This document shows positions 35,492-46,343 of a DNA stretch of 64,000 nucleotides, one piece after another. Source of the DNA: Pestalotiopsis fici W106-1 (Eukaryota > Ascomycota > Sordariomycetes > Amphisphaeriales > Sporocadaceae); NCBI RefSeq assembly GCF_000516985.1, contig NW_006917094.1:4295833-4359832 (forward strand), read 5' to 3'. The notes beneath the pieces are model-generated. The model was not told the origin of the DNA. It saw only the letters and a program-made list of their open reading frames with translations, and did not search any database. How positions within the stretch are numbered: the stretch's first letter is position 1; every line of letters begins with the position of its first letter. Both the position numbers and the translations under genes were made by a program.

Positions 35492-36715
35492 CTAATCCCT
35501 GATTGTCTTGGTGCCCTCGGCGGGCTCCAGCAGCAGCCATCGGCACACAATGTTCTCCTGCGAGAACCGGGCGATGATGCGGTTGGCAATCTCCTCAAAG
35601 TTGCTCGTCGCCAGGGCGAGGATGGTCGGGCCAGCGCCGGAGAGGCAGACGCCCAGCAGACCAGGCTGCGTCTTGGGCGACATTGATGCTACAATATCCT
35701 GGAGTCCGGGGATGAGTGTCGAGCGGTATTGCTGGTGCAGCTTATCCTGCATGGCCAGGTAGATCAGTTCCGGGTCTGGTGGCGACTGGCCCAGAGCCAC
35801 GGGCAGAAGAGCAATACGTTGCAGATTGAAAGTCTATGAGTTGGTGAGTTGATATAATCTCAAAAGTTCTTTTCTAGTTGAGGGCAACATACCACATCCT
35901 GTCTCGAGTAATGCGTAGGCAGGACCTCACGTGCCTTTGCTGTGGGCACCTGGAACTCGGGGATAATGGCAACGGCCTTGATCTCCTTGCCCCATGGGAA
36001 CTTGATGTGGTGGCCGATGCCGAACGGCGGCTCTGGCGGACTCTCGCCGGTATCCACACCGCCAGCCGGGGCCGGAAGCACTTCGCTCAACGGGATTTCC
36101 ACCCGAGCCACGTCCTCGGGGGTGAGGGGCTTCAGGTAGGTACCAACAAAGCCTCCAAAGAGAGCAGCTCCAACATTGTCCGGGTGACGCTCTGTCCATT
36201 GTGTCAATGACATTTCGTCTTATACGGTGCCAGGCAACGAGATTGGCTCTCTTTCTCGTTCATAGTGGCATGACATGAAACCAAGATGACTTACCGATCA
36301 TTAGGCAGAAGTCAAACAGCCTGTCCAGGCTCAGGTCAAGTCCACCGACCTCCTTGCCGAGCATGACACCAGCCACGACAGCAGCTCCCGAAGAGCCCAG
36401 TCCTCGTCCCAGGGGAATAGGGTTCTTGATGTGGACGTGCGTCTCCACCGGGAATGCCCGCTGGCCGTGGCATCTCAGGACATAGAGGGCGACGCGGGTG
36501 ATGAGGTTGGCCGAGGGGTCCAGGGGCACCTCGCCCGACTCCTCGCCCTGTCCCTCGTAGGTGATGCGGCAGTTCAGAGGCTCCTGGGAAGAGGTCTTGG
36601 TGCGGTCAATGGTGACCTTGAGCTCGAGGTAGATGGACAAGGCCAGGCCGATGACATCGAATCCGGGGCCGATGTTGGCCGACGAGCACGGCGTTCTGAT
36701 GGTGAAGGACTCCAT
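35492..36715 (-). CDS. THR1: homoserine kinase (threonine biosynthesis)
   Basis: Three exons: 36715..36295, 36191..35893 and 35833..35492, giving 353 aa, the usual length. It is a GHMP kinase: N-terminal TIRTPCSSANIGPGFD, the ATP-binding loop NPIPLGRGLGSSGAAVVAG (about residues 95-113), HPDNVGAALFGGFVG, and the C-terminal motif GLLGVCLSGAGPTILAL. It phosphorylates L-homoserine to O-phosphohomoserine, the substrate of threonine synthase, in the cytosol. No other threonine-pathway gene is nearby. Both introns are short and phase-consistent. Confidence 0.96.
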
Positions 36716-38231
36716 GCCAGTAAGAGAGACAGTCGTGACTTTCTTTTCTTCTTCTTTCCCTTATTTCCTATTGGCACTTTTCCCGCCGCAATCCTTCTGC
36801 TTGAATTGCCAATTGTGTGAAAGTCAAGGGTGGGTGTTAGTGACTCTAGTCCCAAACTGTGCCTGATTCATCAGAATTTTGAGCGTGCCCCCGATGACGG
36901 AGGGTGGGGCTTAAACATTCGATGTGGTCTCAAGGGTCTAGACAGGGACATGCTCAAAGTACGGGGTATTCACAACTTTGACTTTTTTGTTTTTTGCATG
37001 GTTGCAATATCAGATTGCGTGGGCATCTCTTGGATGCGAATCATTGTAACAGTATATCACAAGTCTTTGAACCAAATAACCAAATCATATCATACATCTT
37101 ACAGGTCTCTCCATACCTTACCATGTGCTACCCAGTGGAGGTTGATGCGGGGTAAATTGCCCTAAACGTTCAATCGCGATACTTCTCATTGGATTTATGA
37201 ATACAATCGCACCTAGATACCCCTGGCCTGGTGTCACCCCCATCTTCTTAGAAAGTTACAGGCATTTCTATAATACATTTGCTCACATATTCTGTCGGAG
37301 CAGTGGTGGCTACCTATATTACACCGAGGTCTGTTTAGTGGGTTCGTTATCAAGGAAGGCAGATAGACGTCGGGCAAAGGCGCAGTCAACACGTATGCAT
37401 TTGGGACAGGACGACATTGAAGACATATCATTAGCATTTCATAACATGAAAGCGAACTTTTGTATAATATTTGCTCCTCCACGAGGCAAGGCTTATCAGC
37501 CATGAAAACCATTCATGGGCGATTTTTACAAATCTTATCTGTAGGGGTGGTGGGCGCCGTGATGGCTAGCATCTAGACTTATTCGGTCTCCCTCAAGACC
37601 TCACCTTGCCTCGACCAAGTATCAATTTCTTGACAGATTTCCGTCATTGAATGCCATGACCAGGCTGACTGAAATCTGGCGTCGTTACACAGGGTGGAGT
37701 GCTAAGCCAACACATCTACCACCAGCGGCCGCTTCGCCCTGCCTAACAAGAGGACAAGTCTGACAGTTCTGACTCACCACAGCTGAATTTGGTCCGAGGA
37801 CTCAGGAAACTCGACCACCATATCCAGATGCCACGATAACAACAACAATTTCGTCGCTAGTCGACGGTGCATCCATGGATACCGCTGAAAGAATTCGAGC
37901 TACTATAGTACAATGATAATACTAGTTTCATTGCTTTGATCTTGAGAATGCAAAATCCAATCTGTCAAAAATGCTGCGGCCTATTATAATACGCTACCAA
38001 GCTCAGCCCCTGTTGGGCTTTCCTCTAGGCACCCGTCGACAGAGCCGAACTGGAAAGACGGGCGGGCGGCTGACTTGGGGAAAGACTTATAAGTCCTGCC
38101 ACTCGAATATCGCAGTTCGCACCCCATCATATAATCGTAATCATCATAAAGTCACTACGTCCCAATATCCAAGAACTCATTTACATCTCAACTTTTTCTT
38201 AGCCCGCCAACTCTCCACTACTACCGCCACC
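36716..38231. other. divergent intergenic region
   Basis: Upstream of the homoserine kinase (left) and of the 2OG oxygenase (right). From 37971 the frame of the oxygenase is already open (see that entry). Otherwise no gene is seen. Confidence 0.5.
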
Positions 38232-39131
38232 ATGTCGGCTCGTGCAGCAGCTGCAGCCCGTGTAGGCTCCTCGTCAAGGGGCCGCAATCGCGGGCATGGT
38301 GATCTCGTCCAGACATCCTACGAGTCAAAAGACGTGGACATTCCCTCAGACTATCTCAAATCACAGCCCTACGATGCACAGCCTATTACTCTCAAGGCCA
38401 TCAATTTCAAGGAGACCGTATTGCCCGAATTCGACGGTGGATACGCAGTAGTATTAGACAATGTCCTCAGCCCATCTGAATGCGCCAAACTGATCCAGTT
38501 GGCCGAAGAAAGCGTGCTAGAAAAAGACAAGGGCGCCGACGGCGACCCCTGGCGACCGGCCCTGGTCAACGCCGGCGGCGGCTTCGAGGTCCTCGTCCCC
38601 GACTACCGCAACAGCGAGAGGATCATTTGGGACCAGCAGGAGATTGTCGACCGGCTGTGGGCGCGCATGGAGCGGGTGCCCGGGATCCAGGAGAGGCTGG
38701 CTCGCTTCAACGAGTCGCAGCTCCTGGGTTACACCAAGCCGAGCTGGAAGCCGCATCTCGACTGGGAATTTCACCGGCTCAATAAGAGGATGCGCTTCCT
38801 CAAGTACGGCCCCGGTCAGTTCTTTCGACCGCACTGCGACGGCCCGTATGGGGAGCAAAAAGACGACAAGACCATTTTGCAGACGCACTTTACCCTACAC
38901 TTGTACTTGAACGACTCCAAGGCTGAAGTCGGTGACGAGGCCGAGCTGGAGGGAGGCGCAACATCGTTTTTGTCGTCGGATGAGAAGCGCAAGCTGGATG
39001 TAGACCCGAAAGCAGGCCGAGTACTCATTTTCCAGCACAAGCGATTATACCACTCTGGTGATGATGTCAAGGCGGGTATCAAGTATACTGTGCGGACAGA
39101 TATCATGTACGAACTCAAGAGGGAACAGTAA
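38232..39131 (+). CDS. 2-oxoglutarate/Fe(II)-dependent oxygenase (prolyl-4-hydroxylase-like)
   Basis: One exon of 299 aa from the ATG at 38232, which sits in a CCGCCACCATG context. The double-stranded beta-helix core shows the iron-binding FFRPHCDGPY (His about 201, Asp about 203), the distal His in LYHSGDD (about 274) and the 2OG-binding Arg in YTVRTDIMYE. Preceding segments GGYAVVLDNVLSPSECAKLIQLAEE and GYTKPSWKPHLDWEFHRLNK fit the P4H-like superfamily of fungal proteins. The substrate is unknown. The frame remains open upstream to an ATG at 37971, and the segment just before the chosen start reads FFLARQLSTTTAT, which resembles a mitochondrial presequence; the longer form would be 386 aa. 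Confidence 0.88.
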   Translation: MSARAAAAARVGSSSRGRNRGHGDLVQTSYESKDVDIPSDYLKSQPYDAQPITLKAINFKETVLPEFDGGYAVVLDNVLSPSECAKLIQLAEESVLEKDKGADGDPWRPALVNAGGGFEVLVPDYRNSERIIWDQQEIVDRLWARMERVPGIQERLARFNESQLLGYTKPSWKPHLDWEFHRLNKRMRFLKYGPGQFFRPHCDGPYGEQKDDKTILQTHFTLHLYLNDSKAEVGDEAELEGGATSFLSSDEKRKLDVDPKAGRVLIFQHKRLYHSGDDVKAGIKYTVRTDIMYELKREQ

Positions 39132-40014
39132 GGAAACTCAGGTTTTCAAGGCGTTTATATATCACCAAGAAACAAAACAATTTTCTTCTTTTTTTTGAAG
39201 TGGTTAATTTACTCGCTCTACGGCCTCTGCCATGGTGGAATGCGTTGTACTATATAGAAGGGAAATCACTTAGGTACCTACGGGAATTGGCCTGTAGGGA
39301 CTTTTCTTGTTACGCAGAATACAATTGATCGACAATATTATCCATTCATCTTGATCCCTATGAATACCTGTCCTTGCGGGGCATCATCTGAACCAACCAT
39401 TGCTTTGCGTGTCCCGAGTAAAGCTCGTCTGCGTCTCAGGCTAGAAACATTTCCTGTTCCTCAGGCCAAGCATTAAAAACAGTCCCGTGTCAATGGTTGA
39501 CATCTCATCCACTGAGTATAAGAGACGGGGTGAAGAACAATACGTTTGGATGAAATCCTCGAAAGCTAATTTTAACAGAAAACAAAATAAGCCGTCTTTG
39601 GCCGCAGTCCATCAAGGAAAGGCCTCTAGTGATGAAAGAGAGGGAGAAAGAACAAAATAGGAGTTCAGGAAGGCGAAAATCTACTGAATTTAATATCAGA
39701 CAGAAGGATCCAAAACTATATTTGTTTCCACACTTATATAACACGAACCACCTTTGTCCACAGGTTCAGCTAGATCACGTATGTTGAAACTCATCGTAGT
39801 CATCACAATTTTGTTACCCAAAGCTCATATGGTTTTGAACATGGAATTGATCTTCCTGTAAGATGCATTATGGTATCGCACAAGAAATTGGAATAAAAGA
39901 GACGCCTTTACCCTTTTGGATCCTCATGGGACTATGCCTTGAATCCTGGCCGATCCTGTGTACCTCTGAACTCCGGTTTAAAAAAGAACGACAAAAGTAG
40001 ACAATCCATCAAGT
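39132..40014. other. convergent intergenic region, nothing identified
   Basis: Lies between the 3' ends of the 2OG oxygenase and GH76 genes. No coding or RNA feature is visible. Confidence 0.5.
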
Positions 40015-41598
40015 CTACGTCAATATCAAGAAACAGACACCACCAACTAGTCCGCCCAGGACCAGCGCCGTCAATATGCCGGCACCGACCTTGTCACCAG
40101 TGGTTATTGGCTTGGTTCCTCTCACGTCACTTTCCGATTTCGCGGTTCCTCCACTGCTGTCGCCAGTCGATGTACCACCCGTCACGGATGTGTACGGTGT
40201 CGGCGCACCATCGAGTAGGGTGTAGAACACGGCTGACAGGGCCGACATTTGCTGTCCGACACCACTCGTTCCGTCGTTCTGGGCTCCCCATGTCCAGTGC
40301 TGTCCACATGCGTATCCGGAGAGCGTCCGGCCTGCTGTGCCCTCCCCCGTGCCGTCGCATTGTTTCGCAGCACCCTGCGCCGAGGCCTCTAGCAGCGGGT
40401 AGATGGTGTCGTAGGTTGAGGACATGAGCTGGGTGGTCTTTGCCATCCAGCGTACCAAGTACGCCTTGAAGGAGAAACTGTCCGTGGCGCAGTTACTTTG
40501 CGGTTCGCAGGGCGGCTCGTACATGACGCTTTCGTTGAAGAAGTATGTTGCTGTGCGGTTGACAATACCCGTCGTGCGCTGTTCCCACTTGTCCGACGTG
40601 CCGTTTGTATAATTCCACATGGCAGCGGATCCCTCCATGAAAATGCCAGCATTGTATGTCCATTGTGCCTGGTCAATGCTAACACAGCCCTCATCGTCGG
40701 ACGCACCGTCGTAGATGTTATACTCGTCGTCGATGAAACCGACCGTCTCCATCCAGTCATAGACTGTCTCGGCCCAGTCGGCGTACGTCGTGTTACCCGT
40801 GTAGCGGGCCAATCGCGCAGCAATGTTGAAGAAACAACCGTTCGAAACACTGTTCTTGTAGTTGTAACCGTTGTTGAATGTATAGATCTGCCATCTGAGG
40901 CCACCGCCGCATGTGGAGTTGTCCCAGCGCCATACATACTCGTTGAAGACGGCCTGCGCCGCTGCGAGCCATTGCACCCCATCTGCACCGGGGTTCTGGA
41001 AACCCATTTCTGCTGCTGTCATGGCGGACAAGGCCCAGAAGCCTTGGTCATCGTTACCCTCGGTCAGGGTCTGGTTTTCGGGCATGAAATCGCCATCGTC
41101 GCCCACTTGGTGTTGTAACGCTTGGAAGGTCAAGTCGACATATTGTTCATCTCCCGTAAAGGCCCAATAGTCAACCAGAGTTCCAAAATATGCGCCGGCT
41201 GGACCGCATTATTAGCTTCGCTCGTCATTGAATTCCCAGGCACCGAGCACCAGACTCGGGAGCATTGTCGTTCTTACCTTCCCACCCTATCAAGCAAAGT
41301 CAGTCAGTATGGATCTTTGGAGAGTTTTGCTTCATGGGATCAACTCACAGTAGTACGGATCGGGCAAGTTACCGGGAACGTCTCCCGTGTTGTTGCCGGT
41401 ATAATATTGTAATAAACCATACGCAATCTGTGCTGCGCCGTCCTTGATTGATGCTGTATTTTTCGCGATCGTGAGCACTATAACTTCCTGGCATCAAATT
41501 GGAACACACAACTCACAATCGTCGTTCCAATCAATGTCAACAGCCGAGACTAGAGGCAGCACACTAGCCACGCATATACTCAAGTAGCGCCAATACAT
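40015..41598 (-). CDS. GH76 family glycosidase, DFG5/DCW1-type, with 9-nt microexon
   Basis: Four exons: 41598..41517, 41453..41349, 41286..41278 and 41198..40015, giving 459 aa. A signal peptide (MYWRYLSICVASVLPLVSA) leads into GH76 signatures: [24 protein letters not shown] with the catalytic Asp pair, [25 protein letters not shown] and [11 protein letters not shown] Ser/Thr/Gly-rich tail and a terminal hydrophobic segment indicate a GPI anchor. The third exon is nine nucleotides and supplies the WWE core of the motif; without it the motif and frame are lost. It is a paralogue of the 9.5-11.1 kb gene, which has no intron there. The inferred role is cross-linking of GPI mannoproteins to wall glucan at the cell surface. 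Confidence 0.92.
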
Positions 41599-44343
41599 AA
41601 TACTACACTATAGTATTGAAAAGGAAGAAAAAATGAGCGATACAAACGAGTGGATTATCCTGAGAGTGGGCAATGAAGAATAAAACCAAGAAAAGACAAA
41701 GAGGAAGAAAAAGCCTTGGCCGTCACCAGATGAGCGAGCAGTCTTGAAGATTTACCAAGAGGCTGGAGCCTCATTCAACCCCCCGAAATCCATTTCGCAG
41801 AAGCCCTGATTTCTTCTGGCAGCATTGGGATTTGCTGCACAGCCGCGACGTCAGGCGCATGGTTGTGGACCGAAGACTGGGTCGACGCAGACGTTAGGCG
41901 TGTCGAGAAGGGAAGTGATTGATGGTGTGTGAGTTAGAGATACATCAGGTTGTGCCGGTCATGTAGCGTCATAGGGCCACTGTTTATTCCGGGGCTTGCG
42001 GGAAGCTTGTCGTTGCTTGTTTCAAAGCGACGCGGTCGCCAAGGACGGCGTGCCTGGTGATCTCTTGCTCAATCAGGACTGGGCAGCCCCGATTTTGGAT
42101 AGACCTCCCGGGATAGGCCTGTGGGTCTATAGACATTATGTACGGGAATGTACACTGATCGCCGGTGGACAACGGTCCGATAGATGAACGAAGTGGTGCA
42201 ATGTTTTATGGAGATGCCCTCGAGGAGGTTCAGCGCTTGCGGAAGGTGTTTCTAGTGCGACCACTGAAAGCACGAGACAGCCATTGCTGAACAGGGGTAG
42301 GGGTGGTGGAGGTCGGTTGGTTTATGCTAATCACTATAAGGAGCACGCCGCGGGTTTCCAGAAAAGTTTTTGTGGGTTCCTCAGGCGTAAAATAGCGATC
42401 GGTTCTCAGGGCCCGTCCTTCTTCATATTCATGCCAGGTTCCAACTCGGGTAAGAAACAGCACTGTTATGAGTTTCCAACTGGAGCATTTGTCCGTCCAG
42501 CTGTATAATTAGTGATTGAGGCTGAAGGTCGGGTCTACACTGTTCGCCTTGTATTGCACGAGATGGCATCGGTTGTCTGCCACAGCCAGTTGATGGAAGG
42601 TCCATCTTGTCGACGACTTGACTGTGATACCTTTCAAGGATCCGGCCAAGCGCGTTCAGCACTACTTACGTACTGTGTTGCTTGTGTGCCTGGGGAAAGC
42701 AGCGATCCAACATGACGATTGAGGTGATTATGGAGCACCGTGGAGAACCCAGGGGATCAAGGTAGGTAGATATTGCTCGAGATCCGAGCCGCAAAACGTT
42801 CACTTTTTCCTCGTTTTCTCTCATGTGCGGAAGTTTGATGGTTCGCCAGCCAGACGACCGCAATGAACAATCTCGGAAGACCATGTATCATCATCTTGTC
42901 ACTCTTGGCATACCAGGGTCTGCCCGACAGCCCGTTGCTTTTCGGTTTGCTTACCGGCGTATCCTCAGGTATTTCTATTCTTGCTTGAGGTCCTAGGGCT
43001 AGTTCCCGTATCCGGAGATCAAGGGTCTTATTCCCGATTACACAGTAGCACCATGTTACAGCTCGTTTCTGTCGAGCTTGCAACATCGTTGGTGCCGGAC
43101 GACTCAACAAGCCGAAGATTTCAACAGAATACGAGCCCAGCATATTTTGAGGTCGAGTTGTCCTTCAAGACACAACGCGTGCTTCTGTTGTTGGAAACAA
43201 TGCAGGTTTAGCGGCCTTGAGTCTGCATGAATCCTGACGGTGCATTATATCTCTTTCCAGTACTACTCTGTACTGACACAATGCATTAGCCAGGAGTATC
43301 GTTCTTGCAAGACCATTCCACCATCTGCAACGACTCAAAAGCCAGACATTTGCGCCGTTTCTGTTTCATTCAAACGGCTGATTCGAGCACAGCCGCCGTG
43401 CCCGGTAGTCCGGGCGACCTTCGGGCATTTACTGACGGCACATAATAAGCAAGACTAGCAGATTTTGAACGAGACCAGCAATATCTTGACTCGGAAATGG
43501 CCAAAGGCACAAAAAGGGTGCTCGCTCTGCCAATCACGATGCCAAAACAAGGTGCAGTCTTACAACCATGAGCGTTTGGCACGAAACACCAATCCGCAAT
43601 TGAGTTTGAAGACTTATAGTTTTTTTTTTTTTTTTTTTTTTCCCTCACTGGAAAAGGCACCCAAGTCTGTCTGAGCAAGTCCGCCGCTTCCTTTCCCCAT
43701 TGCCTCCAGAACGGTCTCTTCTCTTTCGAATGCGTGTCGGAGTTAAGAGGTGGTCAGAGCTCCCCTGTCGCTACGTCGGTGGGGTTTATCGACCACCAAA
43801 CGATGATGTCAGACATGGGAGCTCCCCGAAGCCAACCACTCAAAAGCTCTGGATTACCATGCAACAGCCATGGATTACGACATGAGTGCTGTGAATGGGC
43901 TGTTGACTTTCCGTCTGGCATCTCGATACCCCACTACATTGTCCGGGGACATCGGTTCATCGTGGAATTTGGAGAGAAACCCGCAGGCTAAGCAGCAGTA
44001 GTAGTGGTAATAGATGCTCTGTTGCTCAGGGTCGGTCAGCACGTAGCGGCAAGAATCGAGGCAGGTAAGACAGATACGGGTAAAGCAAATACTCACGAAT
44101 AGGATCCAATGTAGCCATCACGCAGCCCAGCCCTTCGTGCAGTCACCCAAATCGATCCCTCCTTCTTCCTATTGCGTGCTACCTACGTTCAAGAGGGGAG
44201 CCCCCTGCCGCCTGCCTACCTACCTACCCCTCAACAAGCAAGGTACTATTCGCTGACCACAGGCCGTATCTCTGTATCATATCTGTAGTGTTTCAGTGGT
44301 GAAAGATTGACCCCCGTGCCTCCTCCTCTTCTTCCCATCTTCA
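41599..44343. other. gene-poor region, 2.7 kb
   Basis: No domain-bearing frame. Contains a 22-nt poly-T tract (43620-43641) and a CCTACCTACCTACC run (44214-44229) in the promoter of the downstream Rieske gene. Confidence 0.45.
43620..43641. repeat. poly-T tract, 22 nt
   Basis: An uninterrupted run of 22 T. On the minus strand it is poly-A. No target-site duplication or element is evident beside it. Confidence 0.9.
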
Positions 44344-46178
44344 ATGCAGTCCGTGAGAGCTTTCCTACCGCGCCCTACTCAATTTCGCATCCCATCAGTA
44401 CTCAGTAATCGTACCATCTTCTCCAACTTCAAACCTGTATACATTTCCCACAACCGCAACATGTCCGAGTTCAAGCTCAAGGACGTCACCGCTCTGACGC
44501 TCCAACCCGGTGAGAAGCGGGAAGTCGACGTCGAGGGCATTGAAGGTGCCAAAGTTCTACTCGTCAACGCCGCCGGCAAGATTCAAGCAATTGGCCCAAA
44601 GTGCACTCACTACGGTGCTCCCCTTGCAAAGGGTGTCCTGACCAAATCTGGTCGAATCACTTGTCCCTGGCACGGAGGTGAGTCTACGGCAACGCCTCCA
44701 CGCTCCTTATTCCTCCCAACTTTCTATTGTATCGCTCTAACTTCTGGATCACCCGAATAGCTTGCTTCAGTGCAAAGACGGGCGACGTCGAGGATGCTCC
44801 AGCGTTGGATGCCCTCCCAGTTTTCAAAGTAACCGAGAAAGACGGCGCCGTGTACATTTCTGGCGATGAAGCCACGATTAAAGCCGGCCGACGACAGCCC
44901 AACCTCAAGAGCTCCAGCGGTCAAGTCGAAGGCGACCGGATCGTGGTAGTCGGCGGAGGTGCTGGTGCAATGGGTTTGATCCAAGGTCTCAGGGAAAATG
45001 GCTACAGCGGTCATGTCACCATGGTTACGAACGAGGGCAATCTACCGCTCGACCGAACCAAGCTCTCCAAGGCCCTGATTGCTGATGCTTCCAAGCTGGA
45101 GTGGAGAAACGCCGACTGGTACAAGAGTGCTTCAGTTGAGGTCGTGCAGGACGAGGTGACTGGTGTTGACTTTTCTGACAAGTTTGTCGTCACCAAGGGA
45201 GCTGGCAAATTCACCTACAGCAAGCTGGTCTTGGCAACAGGTGGTACTCCTCGTAATCTACCACTTCAAGGCTTCAAAGTGCTGGGCAACATCTTCCCGC
45301 TTCGCTCGGTCAAGGATACAAAGGCCATCACAGCCGCCATCGGCGAGAAGAAGGGCAAGAAGATTGTCATTATTGGCAGCAGTTTTATCGGCATGGAAGT
45401 CGCCAATGCAACCGCGAGCGACAACGATGTAACAGTCATTGGAATGGAGGGTGCGCCTCTGGAGCGCATTCTCGGTAAAGAAATCGGCGTCGGGTTGCAA
45501 AAGGCCTTTGAAGGCAAGGGGGTCAAGTTCTTCATGAACGCCGCCGTTGACAAGGCAGACCCTTCTGGCTCCGATCCTTCCAATGTCGGATCAGTTGTTT
45601 TGAAGGACGGAACCAAACTCGAGGCTGATCTTGTCATTCTGGGTATCGGAGTTTCACCAGCGACAGAATACTTGAGAGACAATAAGGTGGTCCGTCTGGA
45701 AGATGATGGCTCCCTCAAGACCGACGAAAACCTGTCGGTTGTTGGACTCAAGGACGTCTACGCTATTGGAGACATTTCGTCCTTCCCCTACCACGGACCT
45801 GGTGGAGATGGCAAATACATCCGCATTGAGCACTGGAATGTCGCACAACAGTCTGGTCGTGTCGTTGCTAGACACGTCGCTAACCCCACGCTGAAACCCG
45901 AGAAGTTTACGCCCATCTTTTGGTCTGCTCTAGGTGCTCAGCTTCGATACTGCGGTAACACGGCTGGCGGTTACGATGATCTTATTCTGGAGGGCAAGCC
46001 TGAGGAGAACAACTTTGTCGCATACTACACCAAGGGCGAGACTGTCGTGGCACTGGCCAGTATGGGCCGAGATCCAGTCATGGCCCAGGCCGCAGAGTTG
46101 ATGCGCAGAGACAAAATGCCGTCCAAGAGCCAAATTAAGAGTGGGCTCGATATTCTATCCACCGGACCTCCAGAGTAG
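44344..46178 (+). CDS. Rieske-type AIF3-like pyridine-nucleotide oxidoreductase
   Basis: Two exons, 44344..44677 and 44761..46178 (GT-AG, phase 1), give 583 aa. The N-terminus (MQSVRAFLPRPTQFRIPSVL) is Arg-rich and looks like a mitochondrial presequence; a second ATG at 44461 (MSEFKLKDVTAL) would give a form without it. A Rieske 2Fe-2S domain follows, with CTHYGAPLAKG and CPWHGACF (about residues 85-117; the intron splits the second motif). A class-I pyridine-nucleotide-disulfide-type reductase comes next: VVVGGGAGAMG, a second Rossmann motif IVIIGSSFIGMEVA, and VYAIGDISSFPY. This architecture matches apoptosis-inducing factor 3 (AIFM3/AIFL) proteins. The inferred role is NAD(P)H oxidation with electron transfer through FAD to the Rieske centre; partners are unknown. 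Confidence 0.93.
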
Positions 46179-46343
46179 ATTCCAAGACCAGATGAGGTCC
46201 GTGGTCAACCCCGAATACTTGAGCCAACACCAAAACGATATATTTGAACATGCTAAGCATAGCAACGAAGCGTAGTAATCTATTTTATTTTCAATTGATA
46301 GTTGCAAATCTCCTGACTGTGTAGGCGCCAAATACATCTCATT

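Noticed and set aside
40498..41118. 206-codon plus-strand frame
   Set aside because: Antisense of the GH76 gene, whose motifs and splicing are unambiguous.
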